A DNA stretch of 12,006 nucleotides from Flavobacteriales bacterium UBA4011 (GTDB lineage Bacteria > Bacteroidota > Bacteroidia > Flavobacteriales_D > Crocinitomicaceae): NCBI GenBank assembly GCA_002384725.1, contig DGBF01000137.1, positions 5,392-17,397 of the forward strand, written 5' to 3'. Within the stretch, counting starts at the first letter, position 1; the number at the start of each line of letters is the position of its first letter. Below are positions 1 through 8,143 of this stretch, one piece after another. The notes beneath the pieces were generated by a model, which worked only from the letters and a program-made list of their open reading frames with translations, searched no databases and was not told where the DNA came from. Made by a program: the position numbers and the translations under genes.

Positions 1-1067
1 GTAATTGCCAATTGTCCAGCGATACTTTTCAACTGACCTTCGTGAAGTGCGAGTTCGTCTTGATTTTTCGAAATCAAAAGAGCAATTTCATCCGCTTTTT
101 CTTTTAACTCTGGTACTTGTGGATTATCGGAACCCAGGCGTTCGAATTTGTCTTTTTCATTTGCTAGAATCTTGAGTAATTCTTGGTCCAATTCAATTTC
201 CTTTTTCTTCCAATCCAATTCAGAAAGCGACGTGTTGGCATATAATGATTCGCGTTTAGCACTATTTGATCTAGCAACTTTGCTGATCAATTCATCATCC
301 GACTCTGGCAAAGCTAGCATACTCATTTGATTGTTGCTAAGCGACTCTTGGATGCTTTTTTCGATACGAGCTATTGCTTTTATTTCAGCTGCATTTTTTA
401 CCGGATCAAAATTCGCTTTTTCGGTAGCCAATTTCTTCTGAGCTTCTTTGTCCAATTGTATTAGCCCTTGAATTTTCTCTAACTCTGAGTTGCTGATGGC
501 AGCTATTTCATTTTTATCTTCTTCGTACGTCCAATCGATTTGCTCTTGAATTGCTTTTTCTTGAATTAGTGGGTCCATTTGTGCAAATGGATTTGTTGTA
601 TTAACAGGATCCGTTGTCGCAACTAAATTTTCCAATTCATTGATTTTCTCATTACGAGAAGCGGTTAACTGTGCCTTCTCTGCAATTAATTCTTCCAATT
701 GCGCTTCTTTCAGTGAGATACTCTGAACATTTGGATTGTCTTGGGCTAATTTTGATATTTTCAATTGCTCTTTGGACAAACTGCTAATTAATGCTTCATC
801 AAGAGCGACTTTCGCTTTCATTTTATTCAATTCCGTTAAATCCTGATTTCCATTCAAATTTTCACTTTCAATCGAATAGTTGGATGCAAGTCGGTCTAAT
901 AGTTCTTGGCGAGATTCAGAAAATGCCAAAAGATTCAATTCATTTTCTTGAACATCCTCCTTGATTTGATTCTCTAATCGACTAATCGCAGCGATTTTTG
1001 CAAATTGAGTTTGGGGATTCAATTTTTGTTTTTCTGATTTCAATTGCGCTAGTATTTCGCGATCAAG
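1..1067 (-). repeat. In-frame tandem repeat, 204-residue (612-base) period, second copy cut by the edge
   Basis: Residues 585-788 and 789-939 of the PD40/coiled-coil protein align without a single gap at an offset of exactly 204. Anchors that line up are LDxE...L..EK...P (585/789), AxIxAIxRxE (607/811), LAxxES..EL (631/835), LxEL (661/865), LDxxL...L..E..K (673/877) and DNPxV (694/898). By eye about one third of positions are identical over some 130 residues. A shorter sub-unit beginning LDxx...L recurs after 88 residues inside each copy, suggesting nested duplication. A more degenerate relative (IAAVKESEIARLE...VLAF) lies near residues 522-541. The copies are too diverged for recent duplication. 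The number of further copies to the left is unknown. Confidence 0.85.
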
Positions 1068-2819
1068 TTTCAATTCTTCGTCTAAATTGTCTTTCGAATT
1101 GTCTTCAAACGATTCTTTTTGATCCAAATAACTTACATTTACCTCAGATAAAATGGATATCTCTTGCTCTTTTGGAGTCAATTTAGAAAAGGCCAAAACT
1201 GGAGTCGAAGCTACATTTTCAAGTCTTGCAATTTCTGATTCTTTAACCGCCGCTATTTCAATTTCAATTTGAGTTGCTGTCTTTTTCTCGATAAGACCCG
1301 CTTTGCCCTCCATTTCGCTTGCGACCTCATTCATGGTCATGCCATGGGCACCAGTAGAAGCCAGCACCTCTTCAATTTCTTTTGCGTTATTCAGGCTATT
1401 CAAATCAAATTTATCGGCATTGGGGTCTAGGTTTGCTTTGTTTGCAAATACTTCCGCAAGAATATCGTCTTTTTCCGCTACCGACTCATCAAAACGATCC
1501 AAAACACGAACAACCTCAGAGCCATTTTCCATGAAATGGACAAAACTTTGCCGAATTGGTTTGATGTCTTTTTTAATCGGAACATTCACATTCGCAATGT
1601 AGATTTCAGACGAACCCTCTAAATTCATTTTGTAGCGATACTGACCTCCGGTTGGGAAAGACAATACAATTTGTCCGTTTTTATCCGATTTGAACTGTCC
1701 GATTACTTTGCCTTCAAGTGTTTCAACCTGAACTTTTAATTGAGCTGGCGATTGTGTAATTTTAGATTCGTATTGTCCAGCAATAATGCTCAATTGCGCT
1801 GGCAACTTATCTACGCGAATTTTGTATACATACAATTTACCTTCTTCACTTTGTCGCGCTGAAGCGAAATAACCATTTTCATTGTTGGCGTCTACTAAGA
1901 AAAAGATGTCGTCATCTGGAGATGAAACGGCGAAATCCATGTTTTCAGGCTCCCCAAAAGAATCACTCGATGCATCATAAGGACTGCGGAAAACATCATA
2001 TCCACCCATAGAATTATGTCCTTTTGAACTGAAGTACAAGTATTTCCCATCTTGACTCTTGTAGCAATAATCTTCATCAAACTTCGTATTGACTTTTCCT
2101 TTGATTAATTGCGGATCACCCCATTTACCAGATGATTCTCTTTTGCTTCGGTAAATTTGCTTTCCATCGGCCATGTCCTCCCCATAGGAAGAATAAAATA
2201 TCTCTGTAGTATTCTTTCCAAAAAAGATCAACGGAATATGGCCCATTTTCTTGTCCAATTTTGATTGATAATCGGCCGTTACAATTATGGTCCCTCCTAT
2301 ATCTTTCGTGTCGTAAAGTCTGAAAAACTTATCCGCTTCGATTTCTTTTTTGTCAAAAACGATCATTTCAGAGTAATTCATCAACAATCGTCTACCGTTT
2401 TCACATGTTTCTATTAAACGATCAATTTGTTTGTCATTTGAAGCTTTCGCACCAACCAATTCTTCGAACTTGTTATAACTCCTTACGGCTTCGATGAACA
2501 AATAATTCAGATGATAAGCTTTACCGAGGTAAAAATGAGCTTCTGGATCTATGTTTGGACTTTCGGTAGCAAATTTTAAATAACGCAGTGCCTCTTGTTT
2601 TTTGTCGGCATTGAAAAGCAAACAGGTTCCATATCTATAGTTGTAATCACTGTTTTTCGGGGAAAGAGATAGCAAACGCAAGTACAAAGGTGTAGCTTGC
2701 ACGAAATTCTCACTTTTGAAAAGCTTGTTCGCTTCACTTAGGATTTTAGATTCGGTTTGGCCAAAAAGGGACAGACAAATCATTAAACCTACCATTACAT
2801 GGGTTAGTTTTTTAATCAT
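1..2819 (-). CDS. Exported TPR / PD40 propeller / coiled-coil repeat protein, C-terminus beyond window
   Basis: The frame stays open from the ATG at 2819 to base 1, giving 939 visible residues and no stop. Residues 1-21 look like a signal peptide (MIKKLTHV..., hydrophobic core, then SLFGQ). Next come about three TPR-like helical repeats (~24-130), then WD40-like PD40 blades (~185-335) with a clear DGKYLYFSS...GGYDVF blade near 258-278. A transthyretin/carboxypeptidase-regulatory-like beta domain follows (~340-415: ...LEGKVIGQFKSDKNGQ...). From about 485 on the protein is Glu/Lys/Gln/Leu-rich, coiled-coil-like and internally repeated. TPR-PD40-regulatory-domain order is known from Bacteroidota envelope proteins such as PorE of the type IX secretion system, which end in a peptidoglycan-binding OmpA domain; whether this one does cannot be seen. 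Here the coiled coil occupies that position, so a structural or scaffolding role in the periplasm is inference. An upstream in-frame ATG at 2846 would spoil the signal peptide, so 2819 is preferred. Confidence 0.88.
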   Translation of the reverse strand, partial: MIKKLTHVMVGLMICLSLFGQTESKILSEANKLFKSENFVQATPLYLRLLSLSPKNSDYNYRYGTCLLFNADKKQEALRYLKFATESPNIDPEAHFYLGKAYHLNYLFIEAVRSYNKFEELVGAKASNDKQIDRLIETCENGRRLLMNYSEMIVFDKKEIEADKFFRLYDTKDIGGTIIVTADYQSKLDKKMGHIPLIFFGKNTTEIFYSSYGEDMADGKQIYRSKRESSGKWGDPQLIKGKVNTKFDEDYCYKSQDGKYLYFSSKGHNSMGGYDVFRSPYDASSDSFGEPENMDFAVSSPDDDIFFLVDANNENGYFASARQSEEGKLYVYKIRVDKLPAQLSIIAGQYESKITQSPAQLKVQVETLEGKVIGQFKSDKNGQIVLSFPTGGQYRYKMNLEGSSEIYIANVNVPIKKDIKPIRQSFVHFMENGSEVVRVLDRFDESVAEKDDILAEVFANKANLDPNADKFDLNSLNNAKEIEEVLASTGAHGMTMNEVASEMEGKAGLIEKKTATQIEIEIAAVKESEIARLENVASTPVLAFSKLTPKEQEISILSEVNVSYLDQKESFEDNSKDNLDEELKLDREILAQLKSEKQKLNPQTQFAKIAAISRLENQIKEDVQENELNLLAFSESRQELLDRLASNYSIESENLNGNQDLTELNKMKAKVALDEALISSLSKEQLKISKLAQDNPNVQSISLKEAQLEELIAEKAQLTASRNEKINELENLVATTDPVNTTNPFAQMDPLIQEKAIQEQIDWTYEEDKNEIAAISNSELEKIQGLIQLDKEAQKKLATEKANFDPVKNAAEIKAIARIEKSIQESLSNNQMSMLALPESDDELISKVARSNSAKRESLYANTSLSELDWKKKEIELDQELLKILANEKDKFERLGSDNPQVPELKEKADEIALLISKNQDELALHEGQLKSIAGQLAI

Positions 2820-2869
2820 GGCTGATACTGGTATACTACAGTACATTTTGGTTGCAATCCAGTTCAATT
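2820..2869. other. Short intergenic spacer between plsY and the PD40 protein gene
   Basis: These 50 bases are the only real gap between genes in the window. No stem-loop with a T run is visible, so there is no support for a factor-independent terminator after plsY. On the minus strand there is no convincing Bacteroidota-type promoter (TTG, about 19 bases, TAnnTTTG); the closest string, TAAAATTG across the plsY stop, lacks a properly spaced -33 TTG. Read-through from plsY into the downstream gene is the simplest reading. Confidence 0.5.
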
Positions 2870-3502
2870 TTATTCTTTTTTCTTGAAAAGAGGCATTTTT
2901 GACTCCGTTCGATTTAGCAGTCTTGTAATGTTTTTTCGGTGCGAAAAAATAACGGCAACACTGAGCACAGCACTAAAAATCAACAAATTACGAGAATCAA
3001 TGTGAAATCGGTAATGTAGCAAAAGCGGAAAGGTAAGTGCTGCGCATATGGCACCAAGTGAAACAAAAGAGCTGATTAAGTAGACCGCTAAAAATATTCC
3101 CATGGCGATAATTGCTGCTGGTGGATGAAGACCGATAATAATCCCTAGTGACGTTGCCACTCCTTTTCCTCCATTGAAATTAGCGAAGATTGGAAACACA
3201 TGACCAAGCACGCAAGCTAAAGAAGTGATTAACTGCACGTTGACCAATATATCCGAGCCCAAGCGATCAGGCATGAAAATAAGTGGTAAAACGGATGCAA
3301 TCAATCCTTTTAGCACGTCTATTGCTAAAACTACGATTCCCGCTTTTTGACCCAAGACTCGGAAGGTATTCGTTGCACCGGCATTTTTACTTCCGTATTT
3401 TCGAACATCAATCCCGAACCAACTCCTACCGACCCATACGGCCGTAGGAATGGATCCTAAAAAATAGCCCAAAATCGGATAAAGTATAAAATTCCAAATC
3501 AT
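2870..3502 (-). CDS. plsY: Acyl-phosphate:glycerol-3-phosphate acyltransferase PlsY
   Basis: PlsY is the inner-membrane enzyme that transfers an acyl group from acyl-phosphate to sn-glycerol-3-phosphate, making lysophosphatidic acid, the first step of phospholipid synthesis in most bacteria. At 210 residues it has the family's usual length. All signatures are visible: GSIPTA (16-21), GSKNAGATN (37-45, the glycerol-3-phosphate/acyl-phosphate loop), GHVFPIFANFNGGKG (100-114) with the Gly-rich phosphate loop, and the C-terminal HRKNITRLL (188-196). Hydrophobic stretches at about 4-24, 54-75, 87-108, 118-145 and 149-187 fit the multi-span topology. The tail is basic (FKKKE), as expected on the cytoplasmic side. 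Its ATG lies one base after the stop of the giant exported protein (TAA-A-ATG), so translation is probably coupled. Its product shares a substrate pool with the upstream tpiA (triose phosphates feed glycerol-3-phosphate), though a regulatory link is only inference. Confidence 0.97.
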   Translation of the reverse strand: MIWNFILYPILGYFLGSIPTAVWVGRSWFGIDVRKYGSKNAGATNTFRVLGQKAGIVVLAIDVLKGLIASVLPLIFMPDRLGSDILVNVQLITSLACVLGHVFPIFANFNGGKGVATSLGIIIGLHPPAAIIAMGIFLAVYLISSFVSLGAICAALTFPLLLHYRFHIDSRNLLIFSAVLSVAVIFSHRKNITRLLNRTESKMPLFKKKE

Positions 3503-3503
3503 T

Positions 3504-6500
3504 TTATTCTTCTGTCAATTCTAATAACCTTTTAAAGTTTCTAAGGTAAGGATTATCTCCTTCAATCAGACCATACTCAAAGTTTTTTGACTTTCGTTTG
3601 TCGTCTTTCAGTTCGCTAATTGCAGTTCTAAAATCAGCATCTGAAGACTGCATTCTCATAATTCCGTTCTTTTTAATCATTGAATAGTCCATGAAATAAA
3701 GGGACCCACCTGTTACGGAGAACAGAAAAGTAAACTGATCACTTTGGGCACCGCTATATACTTTTTGGAAGAAAGCATCGAACTCAATTTTTTTGAACAC
3801 TGCCTTATCGAAAATATTTACCAAAACGGCTTCCCTTGTCGAAGTCACTATACCTCTTTGGGTGAATCTATCGCTATCAAAGCTCTGTAATTGCAAACCT
3901 GTAAATGTAATTCCTTCAGAAAGTGAACTTGGAAACTTCTTCACTTCGCCTTTGATAACATAGTCCGATTTAAATTTATCGGCCACTTTAGCATCTTCCC
4001 ATTCAACCAAGGCTTGTTCGATGTTTACTTCTTCGATATCCATAAATGGTATTCCTGGCACCAACTTTACTCTTTCACCGACTGCTTCAAACACTTTTTT
4101 ATCGAGCGTCATTCCAATGTTCATGGTGACATCCATGGTCGTTACTCCACTGTTTTGATTGTATTCGGCATTTCCGCAAGTTTTTACATTTACCTCTCCG
4201 TAATTCATTCCAAGGTTAATGATGCCACTACCTTTCATGGAACATGTTTCCGAATTCAATGTGATGATATTTCCTTTTTCAGTTGGATTTAAAAACTTTT
4301 CTTTTGGTCCAATCTGAAACTCTTTCGACATCTTATCATACTGTAACACTCCACTTGCTGAAAGCACATTCGGGTCGTCTTTGTCATAAATCTTAGACAA
4401 GAAGGTTGGGTAGATCCGAATGCTGTCCGTAGCCTTTGAGTCGCGCCAAACGATACCTGCCGAAATCCGGTCACCATCCAAGTTCTTCATCTTGTTGGAA
4501 ACTGGAATTTGAATAGCTTTCGGGTCAATTTCAGTGTCGAAGGCCAACCAACTTCGCTCAAACTTAGCACAATTGTGATTCAAACGAGTTGCACCTTGAT
4601 AATGTACCAATGGAGATGCCGCTTTAACGATTAAATTACCATAATAATCGAAATTTTCGCTTAACTTAAAACCTTGCTCCTGACCTATTTTACCTCGTCC
4701 AACGGTTTGGTATGAAGTATCCAAACTGATTTTATCCATTGGGACGAAAGTTAGAGTGCCTTCTGAATCGAAATACGGATAATCACCTACTGCCTCATAT
4801 GCTCTTCGGCCCGTGATTTCGACCTTCGCTTTAACGAATGTGTGATATTTACTTATATAATTGGCAACAATTTTAGCTTCAGGTATTGTATCGATCTTCG
4901 CTTTTTTACGAATCGTCAATTTCTTATCGACTGGATAAATTCGAGCATCTGCGATATCGATAAAGTCAATTTTATCGCAATAAATCACTTTTTCAGCAAT
5001 GGAATACGTCGCTTTTGGCGCTCTGAATTTTAAAGAATCCTGTTTTGGATTGGTCGAAAAGAAGTTTGGGGTAGCAACATCAACACCAGCATCAAATGAA
5101 ATATCATTACTACCTTTTTTTTCCATATCAATCTTGTTTTTATCCATGAACCAATTGAAAACATCCATTTTACATATATACTCATTGATTGGGAAGGCCG
5201 CTGTATATGCTCCGCCATTTGAAACAAACACACCCTTTCTATCTTCAAATGAGATATTCGCGCTTACATTGTTTGTTTTGAACGTGATTTTTTCCTCGTT
5301 TTCTTCTGGATTGGTATTCCGAAGATTGAAATCTGTGGTATCCCCATTAATTTCTTTCGCTTTGAAGGTGAAATCCTCTGATACAAGCGTTGCTGTCAAG
5401 AAGTTCATTAATCCTTCGCCTCTCATTCCTTTTGAGGTTAAAATTGCCGTACCTTTCAAATGAGCCTGTCCATCAAAGAAACTTAAATCCTCTTTTAATG
5501 TAGATTGTACTTTCATTAAATTTTGACCGGGTATATACGCTACTAGCACTTGTTTACCAGTCACATTCGGAAACTCAACGCCTGTGCTTACTTCTTTGTT
5601 TACAAAATCGGCAAAACCCAATGTACTATCCGGTAAGAACGCCAATGCATTTGACTCTGCCGTTGCGCTTAAAAATTTGATCGTACCAGCACCTTGCAAT
5701 CCTGAATTGGAGAGAATAATTTTATTCTCATAATTAGCACTTGTTCCATAAAATGCATGCCCTCCTGCAGGTGATTTGATTGAAAAACCTAAAGAATAAT
5801 CTGGCATGATTCGCACTTGTTCAACAAATTTTGGAAAGATGCCTGCTGAAGTTAATTCTCCATTCAAACGGAATGATTTTTCGTCGAAATCATCCAAACT
5901 ATCGATAACAAAGGGTTTCACAGTGAAGAAAAATCGAGTACTGTCATAAGCACCCCGATAAATTGTTTTTGAATTGTAGAATATCTTGGAATCTTTTGTC
6001 GAACTCAGTTTAGGGTAACCAATTATTTTTGTGTCATTTCCCGATCTATTCTTGGGATCATCGATTAAAAGTTCGCCTACTATTCCATTTAATTTTGACG
6101 ATACCTCAATTGCTCGATTACCATCTTGTTCAGACATTGGTTTCACCCTAAAGGTTGTGCTTAAGGTTTTTGTCAGGTTGAATTTAAATTCATCGTAACG
6201 GAATTCAGAAACATCTGCATCCACCTCTAATTTGCCCGCGTTAATATAGCCTTGAAAATCAAAATCTCTATTCTTCTTAATTACGACATCATAATTTGTG
6301 GGGAAAATGGTCACGTGTTGCCTTTGTGAGATGTCTATTTCGTCCACGGCAAGCAAATGTAAATCCATTGTTTTCAAATCAAGCTTACCGAAATTGGTCA
6401 TCTTACGTCGTTCCTCATTAATTTTGTCATAATTCCCCTTTACCGCTTGTAAAAACGGATCTTTCGAAATCTCTTCAGCCGAATAATTATTGAGTTTTTT

Positions 6501-8141
6501 GGGTCGAAGATCTGCTGTAAACATGAGATTATCGTAATCTCTTTTTTGCGCTCGTGCTTCAACAAAGTTGACTGTTTTCTGATTTATAGAAATGAACTTG
6601 TTCTCCGTATCATAGGTTATGAAACCTTGACTCGCCAAGTCTAATAAAAGTGACTTCGCTTGATCCACTGTTTTACCCAAAGCAGAAGCTGCAACACCCT
6701 CTGGAATAGCTCGTTGATCGTTTTTATAGGAATAACTCAATAGCTGTACCAACGGATGGACTGAAGCCAATCCTTGGATTTGACTATACTGTCTTGAGTT
6801 GAAATAATTGTTTGATTCTAATCTAGCTACGCGCTGATATTGGCTCATTCCGGAGTTAAAATCCAAATTTAAGACCATAATGTCCTTCACCCAAACAATT
6901 TTCGGGATGTACATGTCGACCTCGTGATAAGAGTTTTGAAAAGGAGCTTGACCAATTCCATTGGTGCTTCTTTGCACTTCGAAGGTGCTGGTTGCATCCG
7001 TATAAGTCAAGGATGCGCCAGGATGATAAATTGAATCTTTCCCATGAATTTGCATCCAAAATTCAGCCTCCTTAGTGAAAACCTTTTCCTCATTGATTAC
7101 AAAAAGCACTGCTCTTGCAATAACAAAGGGTTTTTTATCTTGAAAAACCGTTATCACGGCAGGCGCGGCTCTCGTTCCAAAACCTTCGAAATTTCTGCCT
7201 TTCATGGCATAACCGCCTACGAAGTCCATGTTTTCTTTTATGTCTTTTATCAAAAGTTTTTGATTGTAAGAAAAGAACTGTGGAAACAAGTCATCTGTGC
7301 TTCTATTCGAAATAAAAGCGCGATCGGTTAATTGACCAATTATGGGCTGATCGAAGTATTCGCTATGAAACTTAACACTATCGGTTGAAAAATTAGATGA
7401 TTTCAGCGCCACTTCATAACTTTTGATTTCGGCGTAGGTCTGACTCTTTGATAAACCAACTTTCTCCCAAGTAACGGTTCCATTTTGACCTTCCCATTTT
7501 TTTAAGTGAGGATCGAAAACCCCATTGGTATTGTTCACCACAATGCTATCAACATAAGGATTTTTCTTGGCTTCTTTAGAATCACGATTTATTACTCGAC
7601 AAACCAAATTTCCGCCTGAGAGAATGAATTGTGCCTTGCCATCCGAATCGAAAGAAAACTCTCCCCCTTCGTAAAACCAAGTAAAATTCGACTGCCTGGT
7701 TAGAATCTTTTTAGAAAAGAACGATGAGGACAAATCAATAAAACCTTCAAACTTCTTCACATTTCTTGCATCCAATAAATCATCTACTGAGATGTGCCAG
7801 GCCTCTATACTTGCATTGTTTTGTTTGGAATTGACCAAGGAATACATGGAGAAAACGTAATCGTACAATTCTGGATAGGGCTTTAGTTTCTTTTCGAGAA
7901 TAAGATCAGAGGTAGTAACCATTCTCTTGAAAAGCGCCTCTGGGAATGCAGTTCCATCCACCAACATGGCGGGCAACAGTTTTTTCGAGAATTCGTTATG
8001 ATCACCTTTACCATAATCAGAAAGTGTTTTGTGAAATTCTTTTACAAATTTCTCCCTTTCAGGCGTAAAACCTTGTCCGAACAAGAAATTGCATTGTACG
8101 ATTAGCAATGCGATTAGATAAACGTACTTTCTCGAATTCAT
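3504..8141 (-). CDS. Giant exported protein of unknown function (1545 aa)
   Basis: I do not recognise this family by name. From the chosen ATG at 8141 the first 22-24 residues form a signal peptide (MNSRKYVYLIALLIVQCNFLFGQ), so the product should leave the cytoplasm. An ATG at 8186 would add 15 polar residues (MEQRNVGSHTTKKKI) in front and hide the signal, so it is rejected; the chosen ATG also shares one base with the prmA stop (TAATG). No membrane span follows the signal. Residues ~25-110 are helical; ~140-450 look beta-rich; ~462-530 are helical and resemble a winged helix; ~600-1480 are almost entirely short alternating beta strands with repeated Gly-x-Gly turns, including a 91-residue-spaced repeat at 808-838 and 899-929. 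Beta-helix, beta-sandwich array or OstA/AsmA-like bridge folds would suit such a composition, but no signature proves any of these. There are few cysteines. It is followed after one base by plsY, suggesting envelope work; this is inference only. Confidence 0.9.
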   Translation of the reverse strand: MNSRKYVYLIALLIVQCNFLFGQGFTPEREKFVKEFHKTLSDYGKGDHNEFSKKLLPAMLVDGTAFPEALFKRMVTTSDLILEKKLKPYPELYDYVFSMYSLVNSKQNNASIEAWHISVDDLLDARNVKKFEGFIDLSSSFFSKKILTRQSNFTWFYEGGEFSFDSDGKAQFILSGGNLVCRVINRDSKEAKKNPYVDSIVVNNTNGVFDPHLKKWEGQNGTVTWEKVGLSKSQTYAEIKSYEVALKSSNFSTDSVKFHSEYFDQPIIGQLTDRAFISNRSTDDLFPQFFSYNQKLLIKDIKENMDFVGGYAMKGRNFEGFGTRAAPAVITVFQDKKPFVIARAVLFVINEEKVFTKEAEFWMQIHGKDSIYHPGASLTYTDATSTFEVQRSTNGIGQAPFQNSYHEVDMYIPKIVWVKDIMVLNLDFNSGMSQYQRVARLESNNYFNSRQYSQIQGLASVHPLVQLLSYSYKNDQRAIPEGVAASALGKTVDQAKSLLLDLASQGFITYDTENKFISINQKTVNFVEARAQKRDYDNLMFTADLRPKKLNNYSAEEISKDPFLQAVKGNYDKINEERRKMTNFGKLDLKTMDLHLLAVDEIDISQRQHVTIFPTNYDVVIKKNRDFDFQGYINAGKLEVDADVSEFRYDEFKFNLTKTLSTTFRVKPMSEQDGNRAIEVSSKLNGIVGELLIDDPKNRSGNDTKIIGYPKLSSTKDSKIFYNSKTIYRGAYDSTRFFFTVKPFVIDSLDDFDEKSFRLNGELTSAGIFPKFVEQVRIMPDYSLGFSIKSPAGGHAFYGTSANYENKIILSNSGLQGAGTIKFLSATAESNALAFLPDSTLGFADFVNKEVSTGVEFPNVTGKQVLVAYIPGQNLMKVQSTLKEDLSFFDGQAHLKGTAILTSKGMRGEGLMNFLTATLVSEDFTFKAKEINGDTTDFNLRNTNPEENEEKITFKTNNVSANISFEDRKGVFVSNGGAYTAAFPINEYICKMDVFNWFMDKNKIDMEKKGSNDISFDAGVDVATPNFFSTNPKQDSLKFRAPKATYSIAEKVIYCDKIDFIDIADARIYPVDKKLTIRKKAKIDTIPEAKIVANYISKYHTFVKAKVEITGRRAYEAVGDYPYFDSEGTLTFVPMDKISLDTSYQTVGRGKIGQEQGFKLSENFDYYGNLIVKAASPLVHYQGATRLNHNCAKFERSWLAFDTEIDPKAIQIPVSNKMKNLDGDRISAGIVWRDSKATDSIRIYPTFLSKIYDKDDPNVLSASGVLQYDKMSKEFQIGPKEKFLNPTEKGNIITLNSETCSMKGSGIINLGMNYGEVNVKTCGNAEYNQNSGVTTMDVTMNIGMTLDKKVFEAVGERVKLVPGIPFMDIEEVNIEQALVEWEDAKVADKFKSDYVIKGEVKKFPSSLSEGITFTGLQLQSFDSDRFTQRGIVTSTREAVLVNIFDKAVFKKIEFDAFFQKVYSGAQSDQFTFLFSVTGGSLYFMDYSMIKKNGIMRMQSSDADFRTAISELKDDKRKSKNFEYGLIEGDNPYLRNFKRLLELTEE
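5355..5720 (-). repeat. Internal 91-residue-spaced repeat in the giant exported protein
   Basis: Residues 808-838 and 899-929 of the 1545-residue protein match without gaps in the pattern (I/A)IL(S/T)(N/K)xG(L/M)xGxG followed by xxFL(S/T)ATxxSxxxxF. The Gly-x-Gly turn flanked by hydrophobic alternation suggests a repeating beta unit. Looser relatives (KGSGIINLG near 1303; SASGVLQYD near 1261) may be further, more degenerate copies. Confidence 0.65.
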
Positions 8142-8143
8142 TA
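8139..8143 (-). other. TAATG stop-start overlap coupling prmA to the giant exported protein
   Basis: On the minus strand the prmA stop TAA and the ATG of the next gene share their A (TAATG). Such overlaps are typical sites of termination-reinitiation, where the same ribosome continues into the next gene. The overlap is the main reason for choosing this ATG over the one 45 bases upstream inside prmA, and the signal peptide that then begins the protein agrees. Confidence 0.75.

Noticed and set aside
1303..1602. 99-codon open frame on the plus strand
   Set aside because: It is antisense to the coiled-coil protein and Ser/Phe-rich with no recognisable domain.
2756..2819. Lipoprotein signal around C15 of the PD40 protein (LMIC)
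   Set aside because: The residue before the cysteine is Ile rather than Gly, Ala or Ser, and the cysteine lies inside the hydrophobic core; the SLFGQ end fits ordinary signal peptidase cleavage better.
2820..2900. Possible Bacteroidota promoter for the PD40 gene (TAAAATTG string)
   Set aside because: It does not match TAnnTTTG exactly and has no TTG at the expected distance upstream.
4999..5463. 154-codon open frame on the plus strand
   Set aside because: It is antisense to the giant exported protein. The Ser/Phe-rich product is what reversed Lys/Glu-rich coding gives in AT-rich DNA; no signature seen.
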